64,000 nucleotides of DNA from Gammaproteobacteria bacterium LSUCC0057. Its GTDB lineage: Bacteria > Pseudomonadota > Gammaproteobacteria > Pseudomonadales > Porticoccaceae. The stretch covers positions 817,659 through 881,658 of the forward strand of contig SPIA01000001.1 in the NCBI GenBank assembly GCA_004535795.1, in the 5' to 3' direction. Every line of letters starts with the position of its first letter. The stretch's first letter is position 1. Shown one piece after another: positions 18,672-29,569 of the stretch. Below the pieces are notes generated by a model that saw only the letters and a list, made by a program, of their open reading frames with translations, did no database searches and was not told where the DNA came from. The position numbers were made by a program, and so were the translations under genes.

Positions 18672-19448
18672 TTAATCGAGCGCTTTTACGCGCCCTTTTT
18701 GCATCATCAGACTGCTGCCCGGCGTCATCTGCAGCCAGGGTTCAGCGACGGTCAGCGGCTCAGTAGCTAGCACCGAGACAATATCATTGGGGGTGGTCTC
18801 GCGACTGAAATCGACCTCCATCTCGATATCTTTCAGCCGCGCAACCCCGAACGGCGCACGCCGTGTCAGCCAGTGCAGCCGGGTTGAGCAGTGCGCGTAG
18901 AGCGCGCGGCCATCACTGAGTAAAAAATTGGCGACACCCAGCTGATGCAACTGCCGCGAGCAGCCGGCAATAAACTCTCCGAGCAGTTTGGGGCTGCGCG
19001 GCCAGCTGTCGAAGCGCTGTTCTAACTGCGCCAATAACCAGCAGAACGCCCACTCGCTGTCAGTGCCCCCAACCGGCTGAAAACGACCCAGCGGCAGTGC
19101 CTTGCGCACACCGCGGAGCTGCCCGTTATGAGCAAATACCCAGTAGCGCCCCCACAGCTCGCGAACAAACGGATGGGTGTTCTCCAAGCTCACTGCGCCG
19201 ACATTGGCCTGACGAATATGGCTGATGACCAACTCGCTTTTGATCGATTGCGACTTGACCAGCGCCGCCACGCGACTGTCTACGCTCGGTTGCGGATCGC
19301 GGAACTCCTGCACACCGCGGCCGCGGTAGAAAGCGATACCCCAACCGTCGCGATGCACATCGGTGCCGCCGCCGCGCGCCACCAAGCCGCTAAAACTAAA
19401 GCGCGCATCGGTCGGCACATTGGCCGACATCGCCATCAACTGACACAT
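18672..19448 (-). CDS. yafJ: Class II glutamine amidotransferase, YafJ family
   Basis: A 258-residue Ntn-type glutamine amidotransferase domain protein. Processing of Met1 would expose the nucleophile C2 (MCQLMAMSANVPTD). It tracks E. coli YafJ (255 residues) along its length: FSFSGLVARGGGTDVHRDGWGIAFY, ENTHPFVRELWGRYW, AHNGQL, GGTDSEWAFCWLL, and RRAPFGVARL. The acceptor substrate of YafJ is not known. The frame continues 5' through the neighbouring membrane-protein gene, but ATG 19448 is chosen because it exposes C2 and has GGAGG 10-11 bases upstream. It begins one base after the upstream stop (TGATATG). Confidence 0.93.
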   Translation of the reverse strand: MCQLMAMSANVPTDARFSFSGLVARGGGTDVHRDGWGIAFYRGRGVQEFRDPQPSVDSRVAALVKSQSIKSELVISHIRQANVGAVSLENTHPFVRELWGRYWVFAHNGQLRGVRKALPLGRFQPVGGTDSEWAFCWLLAQLEQRFDSWPRSPKLLGEFIAGCSRQLHQLGVANFLLSDGRALYAHCSTRLHWLTRRAPFGVARLKDIEMEVDFSRETTPNDIVSVLATEPLTVAEPWLQMTPGSSLMMQKGRVKALD

Positions 19449-19449
19449 A

Positions 19450-19800
19450 TCAACTTCGCCTCCAGAGTAGTTTGCGCAGCAGCCACAACAGCAGCATGAG
19501 AGGCCAGTAGAGCGACTGAGAGCCGACCCAGACCGTCGCCAGCGGGGCGCCGGCACGGGCAAAACTGCCGCCGCCCAACAGCCCCTCGAACAGCGCCACC
19601 CACAGTGCTGGGGCCAGTGCCGGCTCGCCGGGGTAGGCCTCAATCGGCCAGCCCAGCAACACCGCCAGAGAGAGCGCGAGCGCACAACTAACCGCTAGCG
19701 ACCAGCCGCGCAACAACCATAGCTGAGCTGCCAACAGCAGTACTAGCCCCAGCGCATAGAGCGCCCAAGCGGTGGTGTAACCGGCAAATAATTCACTCAT
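19450..19800 (-). CDS. Small polytopic membrane protein, unknown function
   Basis: A 116-residue hydrophobic protein with three or four predicted membrane segments (about residues 8-27, 30-52, 66-80, 92-110), ending in a basic tail. I do not recognise a family. ATG 19800 is supported by GAGGAGAAACG directly before it. It sits between ycgN and yafJ on the same strand and its stop is one base from the yafJ start, so translation of the two is likely coupled; that link is the only clue to its role. Confidence 0.78.
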   Translation of the reverse strand: MSELFAGYTTAWALYALGLVLLLAAQLWLLRGWSLAVSCALALSLAVLLGWPIEAYPGEPALAPALWVALFEGLLGGGSFARAGAPLATVWVGSQSLYWPLMLLLWLLRKLLWRRS

Positions 19801-19821
19801 CGTTTCTCCTCGCAACAACGC

Positions 19822-20277
19822 TTAATCGGCGACATCGACCCACACCACAATCCGCTCTTGCAGCTGTTCGGCGGGCAGCTGCAACTCGCTGATCACCCGC
19901 CCTTGCAGCGAGGCGCCGGCGCGGTGTACGGAGTCGCCGTCGCCACTGACCAGGGGATGCCAGCTAGGTAGCGGCCGGCGCTCATAAACCCGCCGGTATC
20001 CACAGCTGTCCGGCAGCCAGGTCAGCTCAGCCACACGCTGCGGGGTCAGTTGCAGACAGTCGTCGACCCGCGTTTGGCGCTGCGCATAGTCGCTGCACTT
20101 GCAGCTATCGGCGTCAAACAGCTGGCAGGCGACATCGGTCTGGTAGACCTCGCCGCTCTCCTCGTCTTCCAATTTGACCAGACAGCAGCGGCCACAGCCA
20201 TCGCAGAGACTCTCCCACTCCTGTGCGCTGAGCTCTTCGAGGCTTTTCGCTAGCCAGAACGGTTGCGCGGCCACCAT
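19822..20277 (-). CDS. ycgN: YcgN-family cysteine-cluster protein
   Basis: A 151-residue soluble protein of the YcgN/YkgJ-type putative zinc- or iron-binding family (UPF0260). Conserved cysteines include the C-DGCGRCC motif (CDGCGRCCLVKL) near residue 25, VACQLFD with C52, CKCSDY, DDC, and DSCGYR near 92; layout and length match E. coli YcgN (about 150). Function is not established. GTG/ATG junction: its start overlaps the ycgL stop at 20277, consistent with the ycgL-ycgN pairing known in other gammaproteobacteria. Confidence 0.92.
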   Translation of the reverse strand: MVAAQPFWLAKSLEELSAQEWESLCDGCGRCCLVKLEDEESGEVYQTDVACQLFDADSCKCSDYAQRQTRVDDCLQLTPQRVAELTWLPDSCGYRRVYERRPLPSWHPLVSGDGDSVHRAGASLQGRVISELQLPAEQLQERIVVWVDVAD

Positions 20278-20564
20278 CAGCTGGCCGGCCCATCGAGCTC
20301 ACGACCGCTCCAGTGCGGATCAAGTTCTCCGTATCGGCTCGGTGGCATCTGTAGATAAAAGTGGTTGCTGTCGATTTCGCTGAGCACCTTAGTGACATCG
20401 GCGCGCGCCAGTTTGCGCTCGGCGGTGAGGTTGAGCAGCGTCACATAGCGGGCCTTGCCAAACAGCGCCAACAATGGCGCTGGCAGCTGCTCGAGATCTT
20501 GGCCGCGGCGTACATAAAGATACATCTCGGCCTTTTTTTCACTGGCATATATATCGCATAACAT
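20277..20564 (-). CDS. ycgL: YcgL domain protein
   Basis: A 95-residue YcgL-family protein. The core CDIYASEKKAEMYLYV near the N-terminus and DSNHFYLQMPP near residue 68 match the small alpha/beta YcgL fold. The molecular role is unknown. It lies between rnd and ycgN, an order conserved in Pseudomonas-like genomes, which hints at a link to RNA metabolism without proving it. The start at 20564 sits 19 bases after the rnd stop. Confidence 0.92.
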   Translation of the reverse strand: MLCDIYASEKKAEMYLYVRRGQDLEQLPAPLLALFGKARYVTLLNLTAERKLARADVTKVLSEIDSNHFYLQMPPSRYGELDPHWSGRELDGPAS

Positions 20565-20583
20565 GGCGTTATCTCATCGGGTG

Positions 20584-21756
20584 TTACTGCTGAGGGGTGG
20601 GCTGCGCACTGGTGTAGACCTCAAGCAGCGGCGCGGCAAGTTGTTGGCGGCGCCAGCCGCGCTGCAAGCGCAGCGGCCACTGCAGCTGCTCAGCCGCGAT
20701 GCCGTCACTGTGCTGACGCACCAGCTGTTCGAGCTCGCGCTTGTTAACTAGCAGCTCTTTGGCCACTTTGAACTGCTCAGCGCGCTGCTGCACCACGGCG
20801 CGCAACTGCTTGAACAGCGCCCCCTCGGCGCGGCTCAGCGGCCGCGGTGGCGCCATCAGCGGTGTAGCGGTGCTCTGCGCGTCCAGTCGCGCCTGTTGTA
20901 GCACCGCCAACAGCTGCTCACCGTATTTGCGCAGCGAGCTCGGGTGGGGGTCGGCGCAGCTGCGCAGCTGTTCAATCGTCGACGCATCGCGGCGCACCGC
21001 CTCGATTAACTGCGGGTCTTTAAACAGTCGCCCGCGCGGCAGATCGAGCGTGCGAGCGAGCTGTTCGCGCCAACTGCAAAGACGGTCGAGCGCAAACAGC
21101 TGAGCGTTGGAGAACTCCCAGGCCGCCGTCAGCTTCAGGTAGTAGTCGGCTGGATTGTTGCGTTCTCGAGCGCTGTCGAGCAGATCTTGCATCTCTTCCT
21201 GAAACCACTCAATGCGCCCCGCCGTCTCCAGCTCGGCCGCCAACGCGGTATGCATGGTGTGCAGAAAGTCGACATCACAGGCCGCGTAATGGCGCTGCTG
21301 AGCAGAGAGCGGGCGCTGCAACCAATCTGAGCGAGTCGCCTGTTTGTCGAGCGTGACACCGCAGAGCTGCTCTACCAGCTTGGCGTAGCCGAGCGAATAG
21401 CCGCGATCGAGATAGGCGGCCGCCAGCTGAGTGTCGAACAGCGCCGCTGGCACCACTTGCAAGGCGCTTTCGAGCACCTCAAGGTCTTCGCCACAGGCGT
21501 GCACCAGGGTAGTTACTTGCGGCTGGTTAAGCAGCTCGCGCAACGGCTGCAGCTGCTCCAGCGCCGGCACATCGAGCAACCAAATTTGCTCGCCATCGCT
21601 GAGCTGCAGCAGCGCCAACTGGGCGTAAAAGGTATCGGTGCGCATGAATTCGGTATCCAGCGCCAACAGTGTGGTGCCGCTCAAGGCCGCAATCATCGCC
21701 GTCAACTGCTCAGTGTTGGCGACCCAGTGGACCGGCTTAGACAATGCGCTGCTCAC
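20584..21756 (-). CDS. rnd: Ribonuclease D
   Basis: 3'-5' exoribonuclease that trims tRNA and other stable RNA precursors. The 390-residue protein has a DEDDy exonuclease domain (LALDTEFMRTDTFY with D33/E35, VHACGEDLEVL near 90, and YAACDVDFLHTMH near 155) followed by HRDC-type helical domains. The start is GTG at 21756, one base after the recR stop, with AAGGTG in the recR 3' end as the ribosome site. The recR-rnd junction implies coupled translation. Length matches E. coli RNase D (375). Confidence 0.95.
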   Translation of the reverse strand: MSSALSKPVHWVANTEQLTAMIAALSGTTLLALDTEFMRTDTFYAQLALLQLSDGEQIWLLDVPALEQLQPLRELLNQPQVTTLVHACGEDLEVLESALQVVPAALFDTQLAAAYLDRGYSLGYAKLVEQLCGVTLDKQATRSDWLQRPLSAQQRHYAACDVDFLHTMHTALAAELETAGRIEWFQEEMQDLLDSARERNNPADYYLKLTAAWEFSNAQLFALDRLCSWREQLARTLDLPRGRLFKDPQLIEAVRRDASTIEQLRSCADPHPSSLRKYGEQLLAVLQQARLDAQSTATPLMAPPRPLSRAEGALFKQLRAVVQQRAEQFKVAKELLVNKRELEQLVRQHSDGIAAEQLQWPLRLQRGWRRQQLAAPLLEVYTSAQPTPQQ

Positions 21757-21757
21757 C

Positions 21758-22351
21758 TCATATCACCTTGCGGCTCTGCATCGCCAAACTCAAAGTGTTG
21801 CTGTCGATATACTCCAGCTCACCACCGAGCGGTACGCCGTGGGCGATGCGACTCACCGCCACGCCAGCGGCGCGGGCGCGACTGGAAATGTAGTGAGCGG
21901 TGGTCTCCCCTTCGACGGTAAGATTGGTCGCCAAAATGAGCTCGTCCACCTCACCGCTGGCCAATTTCGCCTCGAGAATAGGCAGGCCAATCTCTTCTGG
22001 ACCGATACCATCGATCGGCGACAGGTGGCCCATCAGCACAAAATAGTGGCCGCTGTAGCCGCCGGCCTGTTCGATGGCAAACAGATCGGCGGGGGTTTCG
22101 ACAATACAGAGCTGCTGCGCCGAGCGGCGGCTGTCGCTGCAAATAGTGCAGCGCTCGCCCTCGCAGAGGGTGCGACAGCTGCTGCAATTGCCTACTTTGT
22201 CGACGGCATCGATGAGGCTGGCAGCCAACTCGGCGGCACCGTCGCGATTGCGCTCTAACAGCTGCAGCGCGATGCGTTGCGCGGATTTGGCACCGATGCC
22301 GGGCATCACCCGCAGCGCAGTAATCAGGCGGTCAATCGAGGGGCCGTACAT
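21758..22351 (-). CDS. recR: Recombination mediator RecR
   Basis: RecR clamps DNA and, with RecF and RecO, loads RecA at single-strand gaps. The 197-residue protein shows the N-terminal helix-hairpin-helix (MPGIGAKSAQRIALQLL, residues 16-32), a zinc finger with C56, C59, C68 and C71, and a Toprim domain starting near 80 with LILATNLTVEGETTAHYI. It follows ybaB by 34 bases in the classic dnaX-ybaB-recR order. Confidence 0.97.
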   Translation of the reverse strand: MYGPSIDRLITALRVMPGIGAKSAQRIALQLLERNRDGAAELAASLIDAVDKVGNCSSCRTLCEGERCTICSDSRRSAQQLCIVETPADLFAIEQAGGYSGHYFVLMGHLSPIDGIGPEEIGLPILEAKLASGEVDELILATNLTVEGETTAHYISSRARAAGVAVSRIAHGVPLGGELEYIDSNTLSLAMQSRKVI

Positions 22352-22385
22352 AGCGTATCCTTAAATGGGTGGGAGTGGACGGCTA

Positions 22386-22709
22386 TCAACCGCCAAAGGG
22401 GAATTTAAAGCCGGGCGGCATCTGCACCCCAGCGGCCAGCTCGCCGAGTTGTGACTGCTGGAGTTTTTCGACGCGGCGCACCGCATCGTTGACTGCAGCG
22501 GCGAGCAGATCCTCGAGCAGCTCTACCTCCTCCTGAAGCAGCGCTGGATCAATCGTCACTTTTTTAACATCGTGGCGGCCAGTCATAGTGACTTTAACCA
22601 GCCCCGCGCCCGCCTCGCCGGTCACTTCGGCTTGCGCTGCTCGCTGCTGAGCGGCGGCCATATCGCTCTGCATCTGCTGGGCTTTCTTCATTAATTCGTT
22701 AATATCCAT
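22386..22709 (-). CDS. ybaB: YbaB/EbfC nucleoid-associated protein
   Basis: A 107-residue DNA-binding protein of the YbaB/EbfC family, a homodimeric nucleoid-associated factor. It begins [18 protein letters not shown], has the [16 protein letters not shown] strand-helix core, and ends with a proline-glycine-phenylalanine tail ([10 protein letters not shown]) typical of the family. Conserved between dnaX and recR in nearly all gammaproteobacteria. Alanine-rich coiled helices flank the beta core. Confidence 0.95.
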   Translation of the reverse strand: MDINELMKKAQQMQSDMAAAQQRAAQAEVTGEAGAGLVKVTMTGRHDVKKVTIDPALLQEEVELLEDLLAAAVNDAVRRVEKLQQSQLGELAAGVQMPPGFKFPFGG

Positions 22710-22748
22710 CGCTCTGCTCCACGCTAATTAACTGTTGTGCGGCACCAT

Positions 22749-24536
<1,788 letters not shown>

Positions 24537-24621
24537 GCACAGTTCCTGCTGAAGAGGGCTTTTACCAAGCGTGCTGCGGCCGAACTCGTGGACAGCGCAG
24601 GGCTGATGGCAGTGAGCGGCC

Positions 24622-24649
24622 ATTATAGGCGGCGGCGCAGGTTAGGCAA
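24622..24649 (-). promoter_or_regulatory. Candidate sigma-70 promoter for dnaX
   Basis: On the minus strand TTGCCT (24649-24644) and a perfect TATAAT (24627-24622) are separated by 16 bases, 86 bases upstream of the dnaX ATG. It lies between ffs and dnaX, so dnaX need not depend on the RNA gene's promoter. Confidence 0.55.
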
Positions 24650-24706
24650 AGCGCTAGTCGGCAGTGGTTACGGAGGGCGTTAACTACGGGGGGGGGAGTC
24701 GATGGA

Positions 24707-24814
<108 letters not shown>

Positions 24815-24827
24815 ATCGACGGCGCGG

Positions 24828-24856
24828 ATTATCCGCACTTTACCCTGCCGATGCAA
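24828..24856 (-). promoter_or_regulatory. Sigma-70 promoter of ffs
   Basis: On the minus strand TTGCAT (24856-24851) and GATAAT (24833-24828) are 17 bases apart, followed by a GC-rich discriminator CCGCGCC, as in stable-RNA promoters under stringent control. The -10 box ends 13 bases before the predicted mature 5' end, leaving a short leader that RNase P could remove. Confidence 0.7.
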
Positions 24857-24888
24857 CCAAAGCGGCTGGAGCCAAGCGGTTATTTGGT

Positions 24889-24894
24889 TATAAT
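24889..24894 (+). promoter_or_regulatory. Candidate -10 box for the peptide transporter operon
   Basis: A perfect TATAAT lies 52 bases upstream of the first transporter gene, inside TTGGTTATAAT. No good -35 is found 16-18 bases upstream, so an activator or another promoter may be involved. It diverges from the ffs promoter. Confidence 0.4.
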
Positions 24895-24946
24895 CGGCCT
24901 CGGCCAAGTCACAGGCTCGCCGCTTCAACCAAGGAAATGCACTGCC

Positions 24947-26644
24947 ATGTCTGATCACCCCCAGTTGCTCCGTCGCGCGCTGTTACTGCTGTTTGCTGTC
25001 GCGACCATTGTCGCCTGCTCGCCAGCACAACCGCCGAGCGACAGCGCTGACGACCGAACGCTGACCATCGGCATCACCCAGTACCCCTCAACGCTTCATC
25101 CCAATATCGACAGTATGGTCGCCAAGTCCTATCTGCGCGGTATGACCGCCCGTGCGCTGACCATATATAACCACGACTGGCAGCTGCAGTGCTCACTCTG
25201 CACCGAACTGCCAACGCTTGAGAACGGCCTCGCCAAGCTGCAGAAAACCCCCGACGGCGAGCCCGGAATTGCTGTCACTTACACCCTGCCGGCCGATCTC
25301 AAGTGGGGTGACGGCACCGCGCTGACCAGTGGCGATTTTGAGTTTGCCTGGCAGGTCGGCCGCAACCCTGCCGTCGGCGTCAATAATTTAGAGTTTTATC
25401 GCAGCGCTTATCGGTTCGATATTATCGATGCCCAGCGCTTCACCCTACATTTGGATCGTGTCACCTTTGGCTACAACCAGCTCGGCGATATGTACCCGCT
25501 ACCGCGCCACCTCGAAGCAGAGCTCTACGCCGCCGACCCAGCCGAGTACCGCCACCGCACACTCTACAATAGCGATGTGACCCGACCCGGCCTCTACTAC
25601 GGACCCTACCTAATCACCGCTGCCGAGCAAGGGGCATCGCTAACCCTAGCCCGCAATCCGCATTGGCACGGCCAATCGCCCTATTTTGACCGCATCGTAG
25701 TCAAAGCGATTCAGAACACCTCAGCGCTGGAGGCCAACCTGCTCTCCGGTACCATCGATATGGTGGCGGGCGAGCTCGGCTTGCAGCTCGACCAGGCGAT
25801 CTCTTTTGCCAAGCGCCACGGCGACAAGTTCAACATCGTCTACAAACCCGGCTTGCAGTATGAGCACATCGACCTCAACTTAGACAACCCGATCCTTGCC
25901 GATCTGCGGGTGCGCCAGGCCCTGCTCTACGGCATCGACCGCGAAGAGATGAACCAGCGCATTTTTGCCGGCCAACAGCCGCAGGCCGACGGCCCGGTGA
26001 GCCCGCTAGACCGCGTTGCCAGCAGCGAGTTAAAGCGCTACAGCTACCAGCCACAGCGGGCGGCGCAACTGCTAGAGGCGGCCGGCTGGCAGATGACCGA
26101 CAGCGGTATCCGCAGCAACGCCCAAGGGCAGCCGCTGCGGCTGGAAATTATGTCCACAGCCGGCAATAAAACTCGCGAGTTATTGCAGCAAGTGATTCAG
26201 GGGCAACTGCTGCAGATCGGCGTCGACTTGCGCATTAACAACCAGGCGCCGCGGGTCTTTTTTGGCCAGACCACCCGCGAGCGACGTTTCTCGGCTTTGG
26301 CGCTCTTTGCCTGGATTAGCGCCCCAGAGAGTGTGCCGCGCTCAACCCTGCACAGCAGCGAAATACCGACCGCCGCGAACAACTACGCCGGACAGAACTA
26401 CACCGGTTTTCGCAATGCCGAGATGGATCAACTCCTTGAGCAGCTAGAGACCACCCTAGATTTTTCCCAACGACTGCCGCTGTGGCATCGGCTGCAGCAG
26501 ATCTATGCCGAGCAACTGCCAGTGCTACCGCTGTTCTGGCGACCCAACAGCTACATCTATCCGCTCTGGCTGCGCGGCGCCAAGCCGACCGGCCATCTCG
26601 ACTCAAGCAGCAACTGGATTGAGGAGTGGCACCGCCAACCATGA
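24947..26644 (+). CDS. Peptide ABC transporter substrate-binding lipoprotein (importer 1)
   Basis: A 565-residue family 5 extracellular solute-binding protein of the OppA/DppA type. The signal ends in lipobox IVAC with acylated C24, so it is anchored in the inner membrane facing the periplasm. Typical blocks are TLTIGITQYPSTLHPNID, VTYTLPADLKWGDGTALTSGDFEFAWQ and VRQALLYGIDREEMNQRIFAG. The ligand is likely an oligopeptide, but the pocket cannot be read by eye. The frame opens further upstream across the ffs gene; ATG 24947 is chosen for the lipoprotein signal and AAGGAA 10 bases before it. Its stop overlaps the next start (ATGA). It is the first of nine coupled genes. Confidence 0.92.
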   Translation: MSDHPQLLRRALLLLFAVATIVACSPAQPPSDSADDRTLTIGITQYPSTLHPNIDSMVAKSYLRGMTARALTIYNHDWQLQCSLCTELPTLENGLAKLQKTPDGEPGIAVTYTLPADLKWGDGTALTSGDFEFAWQVGRNPAVGVNNLEFYRSAYRFDIIDAQRFTLHLDRVTFGYNQLGDMYPLPRHLEAELYAADPAEYRHRTLYNSDVTRPGLYYGPYLITAAEQGASLTLARNPHWHGQSPYFDRIVVKAIQNTSALEANLLSGTIDMVAGELGLQLDQAISFAKRHGDKFNIVYKPGLQYEHIDLNLDNPILADLRVRQALLYGIDREEMNQRIFAGQQPQADGPVSPLDRVASSELKRYSYQPQRAAQLLEAAGWQMTDSGIRSNAQGQPLRLEIMSTAGNKTRELLQQVIQGQLLQIGVDLRINNQAPRVFFGQTTRERRFSALALFAWISAPESVPRSTLHSSEIPTAANNYAGQNYTGFRNAEMDQLLEQLETTLDFSQRLPLWHRLQQIYAEQLPVLPLFWRPNSYIYPLWLRGAKPTGHLDSSSNWIEEWHRQP

Positions 26645-27621
26645 GCGCAGAGCCGCTGTTGCAAGTCGACCGACTCAGCCTGCAGCTGCACAGCGAGCAG
26701 CACGCCACCACGCTGGTCGACAATGTCTCGTTCACACTCGACCGCGGCGAGACACTGGCGCTGGTGGGTGAGAGTGGCTGTGGCAAATCGCTGACCGCTC
26801 TGGCGCTGCTGGGGCTGCTGCCCACTGCCATCGAACAAAGTGGCGGCGAGGTTCGCTGGTGCGGTCAGCCGCTGAAGTCGCTCGACAGTCGCGGCTGGCA
26901 GCAGCTGCGCGGCGAGCAGATTGGCATGATCTTTCAAGAGCCGATGTCGGCGCTCAACCCCGCCTACAGCGTCGGTGCGCAGATAGCCGAAACGCTGCGC
27001 CTGCACCGCGCCCTGACCCGCCGTCAGGCACAGCAGTACTCCGTCGAGGCGCTGGCCGCAGTCGGCATCGCCGACCCGCGCGCGCGCGCGCGGCAATACC
27101 CGCACCAGCTCTCCGGGGGGATGCGCCAACGGGTGATGATCGCCATGGCTCTGGCCTGCGAGCCGGCACTGCTCATTGCCGACGAACCGACCACCGCACT
27201 GGATGTTACCATCCAAGCGCAGATCCTCGATCTGCTCCACGACCTGCAGCGCGAGCACAACACCGCGATCTTATTTATCAGCCACGATCTCGCGGTGGTC
27301 GCCAAAATGGCCGACCGACTGGCGGTAATGTATGCCGGGCGCATGGCCGAAACCGCCCCGGCGCAGCAGCTGCTGCAAGCGCCACAGCACCCTTACAGCG
27401 CGGCGCTGCTGGCCACCACACCGCGCCTCAGCCTGCGCCAGCAGCGACTGCCAACTATTCCCGGCCGAGTGCCGCCCGCCCATCTGCGCGGCGCGGGCTG
27501 TCACTTTGCCCCGCGCTGTGAGCGGGCCAGCTCGCGCTGCCAGGAGCGACCAGAGTGGCAGCCGCACGCTGCCGCGCACCATCAACTGGCCTGCTGGCAC
27601 CCACTGGAGAGCAGCTTGTGA
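26641..27621 (+). CDS. Peptide ABC transporter ATPase, DppD/OppD type (importer 1)
   Basis: A 326-residue ABC ATPase energising importer 1. Walker A GESGCGKS at 43-50, Q-loop FQEPMSALNP, signature LSGGMRQRV, Walker B LLIADEPTTALD and switch H in FISHDLAVVAKM. The C-terminal oligopeptide-transporter extension has cysteines (GCHFAPRCERASSRC) that in related proteins hold an iron-sulfur or disulfide site. Start ATG overlaps the upstream stop as ATGA; stop overlaps the next GTG. Confidence 0.95.
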   Translation: MSAEPLLQVDRLSLQLHSEQHATTLVDNVSFTLDRGETLALVGESGCGKSLTALALLGLLPTAIEQSGGEVRWCGQPLKSLDSRGWQQLRGEQIGMIFQEPMSALNPAYSVGAQIAETLRLHRALTRRQAQQYSVEALAAVGIADPRARARQYPHQLSGGMRQRVMIAMALACEPALLIADEPTTALDVTIQAQILDLLHDLQREHNTAILFISHDLAVVAKMADRLAVMYAGRMAETAPAQQLLQAPQHPYSAALLATTPRLSLRQQRLPTIPGRVPPAHLRGAGCHFAPRCERASSRCQERPEWQPHAAAHHQLACWHPLESSL

Positions 27622-28613
27622 GCAGCGCGGGCGACACTATCGCCGCCGCGCACCAGCTCAGTGTCGGCTTCGCCCTGCCCGGCGGCCAGAGGTTGACAGC
27701 GGTCAACAACATCAACTTAGAGATCCGACGCGGCGAGACCTTAGCGCTGGTCGGCGAGAGCGGCTGCGGCAAGAGCACTTTGGGCCGCACCCTAGCGCTG
27801 CTGCAAGCCCCTACCACCGGGACAATAACCGTCGGCGGCCAGAGTATTGCCGCCGGCAGCAGACTGCCCCAGGCCGCGCGGCGGGCACTCTATGAAAATG
27901 TGCAGATGATCTTCCAAGATCCGGTGGCAGCGCTCAATCCGCGCCAAACCGTCGGCGCCATCGTCGGTGAGCCGCTCGAGCTGTTTTGCCGCGGCAGCCG
28001 CGCCGAGCGCCAACAGCAGGTGGTGGCGCTGCTCGAGGCGGTCGGCTTAGGGCACGACGATCTCGTCCGCTACCCACACCAGTTCTCCGGCGGCCAGCGC
28101 CAGCGCATCGCTATCGCCCGCGCGCTGGCACTGCAACCGCAGCTGATAGTCGCCGACGAACCAGTATCGGCGCTGGATATTTCGGTGCAGAGCCAGATCC
28201 TCAACCTGTTTAACGAGCTCAAACAGCAGCACCAGCTCACTTATTTGTTTATCAGCCACGACATGGCGGTGGTCAAAACCATGGCCGATCGGGTCGCGGT
28301 GATGTACCTCGGCGAAATTGTCGAGCTCGGCAGTCGCGAGCAGATTTTTGCCCAGCCGGCCCATCCCTACACCGCTGCGCTGTTGGCTTCGGTACCTGAC
28401 ATCAGCAGCCGCAAGGGTAAATTTGGCCGCATCCTCAGCGGCGACCCGCCGAGCCCAGCCCAGCCTCCCACTGGCTGCGCCTTCCACCCGCGCTGCGGCT
28501 ACGCCAGTGAGCGCTGCCGCAGTGAGCGACCGCAGCAACAACTGCTGGCAGGCGATCACCGCGTCGCCTGTCACCACCCGCTGCGGCAAGCCGACCGCGA
28601 GCAGCCATTGTGA
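27618..28613 (+). CDS. Peptide ABC transporter ATPase, DppF/OppF type (importer 1)
   Basis: A 331-residue second ABC ATPase, forming a heterodimer with the preceding DppD-type subunit. Walker [10 protein letters not shown]-loop [12 protein letters not shown], signature [15 protein letters not shown], Walker [18 protein letters not shown]-loop [12 protein letters not shown], and the C-terminal [15 protein letters not shown] extension. It starts with GTG in a GTGA overlap and ends in another GTGA overlap with the permease gene. Confidence 0.95.
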   Translation: MSSAGDTIAAAHQLSVGFALPGGQRLTAVNNINLEIRRGETLALVGESGCGKSTLGRTLALLQAPTTGTITVGGQSIAAGSRLPQAARRALYENVQMIFQDPVAALNPRQTVGAIVGEPLELFCRGSRAERQQQVVALLEAVGLGHDDLVRYPHQFSGGQRQRIAIARALALQPQLIVADEPVSALDISVQSQILNLFNELKQQHQLTYLFISHDMAVVKTMADRVAVMYLGEIVELGSREQIFAQPAHPYTAALLASVPDISSRKGKFGRILSGDPPSPAQPPTGCAFHPRCGYASERCRSERPQQQLLAGDHRVACHHPLRQADREQPL

Positions 28614-29569
28614 GCCGTTTTATTGTCGGCCGTATCGCCCAAGCGCTGCTGGTTATGGTGGTGATGTCGGTGGTGATCTACGCCCTGATTGGTCTGATGC
28701 CGGGCGATCCGATCGACCTGATGATCAGCGCCGACCCCAACATGACCAGTGCCGATGCCGCGCTGCTGCGTGAAATATATGGCCTCGATCAACCGCTTTA
28801 CCGGCGCTATTTGGCCTGGTTGGGCAACGCCGTGCAGGGGGATCTGGGCTACTCGCGACTGTTTGGCCAGCCGGTGCTGCAGGTGTTGCTGCCGGCGCTG
28901 GGCAACACGCTAATACTGATGGCCACCGCGTTTATCATCGCCATTGCGATCGCTCTACCGCTGGGTACTCTGGCAGCGGCCAAGCCGCGCTCGGCGTTCG
29001 ACTACAGCGTCAATATGTACGCCTTTGCCGGCATCTCACTGCCCTCTTTCTGGTTGGCGCTGCTGCTGATCATGCTGTTCTCGGTCAATTTAGGCTGGCT
29101 GCCAGCTGGCGGCATGGCCGCCGCCGACGCCTCTTTTGGTGAGCAGTTGCGCCATCTGGCACTGCCGGTGGCGACCGTGGCGACTCTGCATATCGGTGCC
29201 TACTCGCGCTACATGCGCTCGGCCATGTTGGAAGTGCTGCGCCACGATTACATTCGCACCGCGCGCGCCAAAGGGGCCAGCGAGCGGCGGGTGATCTGGG
29301 TGCACGCCTGGCGCAACGCCCTAATCCCGGTGGTGACCGTGCTGGCGCTGGATTTTGGTTTTCTCTTCTCTGGGGCGCTGGTCACTGAGACTATTTTCAG
29401 CTGGCCGGGTATGGGCAAGCTGATCTTTGACGCGGTGATGGGCAACGACTTCAACCTCGCCGTGGTGGCTCTACTGTTTGCCACCGCACTGACACTGCTC
29501 GGCAACCTGATCGCCGACCTGCTCTACGGCCTGCTCGATCCTCGCATTCGCGCCGGTGGAGGACGCTGA
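28610..29569 (+). CDS. Peptide ABC transporter permease, DppB type (importer 1)
   Basis: A 319-residue membrane subunit with six predicted helices. The ABC-contacting EAA loop is in EVLRHDYIRTARAKGASERRV near residues 203-223, and the DppB-type GALVTETIFSWPGMGKL block follows. N-terminus [19 protein letters not shown] is the first helix. It starts with GTG overlapping the ATPase stop and its TGA overlaps the next ATG (TGATG). Confidence 0.94.
   Translation: MSRFIVGRIAQALLVMVVMSVVIYALIGLMPGDPIDLMISADPNMTSADAALLREIYGLDQPLYRRYLAWLGNAVQGDLGYSRLFGQPVLQVLLPALGNTLILMATAFIIAIAIALPLGTLAAAKPRSAFDYSVNMYAFAGISLPSFWLALLLIMLFSVNLGWLPAGGMAAADASFGEQLRHLALPVATVATLHIGAYSRYMRSAMLEVLRHDYIRTARAKGASERRVIWVHAWRNALIPVVTVLALDFGFLFSGALVTETIFSWPGMGKLIFDAVMGNDFNLAVVALLFATALTLLGNLIADLLYGLLDPRIRAGGGR

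Noticed and set aside
24688-24696. Run of nine G between ffs and dnaX
   Set aside because: No accompanying hairpin or T-run; more likely a simple homopolymer, possibly a sequencing-prone site, than a terminator.
27078-27092. Alternating CG repeat
   Set aside because: Lies in frame in the ATPase gene and encodes an Arg/Ala run typical of GC-rich codon use.
26557-27258. 233-codon minus-strand frame
   Set aside because: Antisense to the first peptide-transporter ATPase with all ABC motifs intact on the plus strand.
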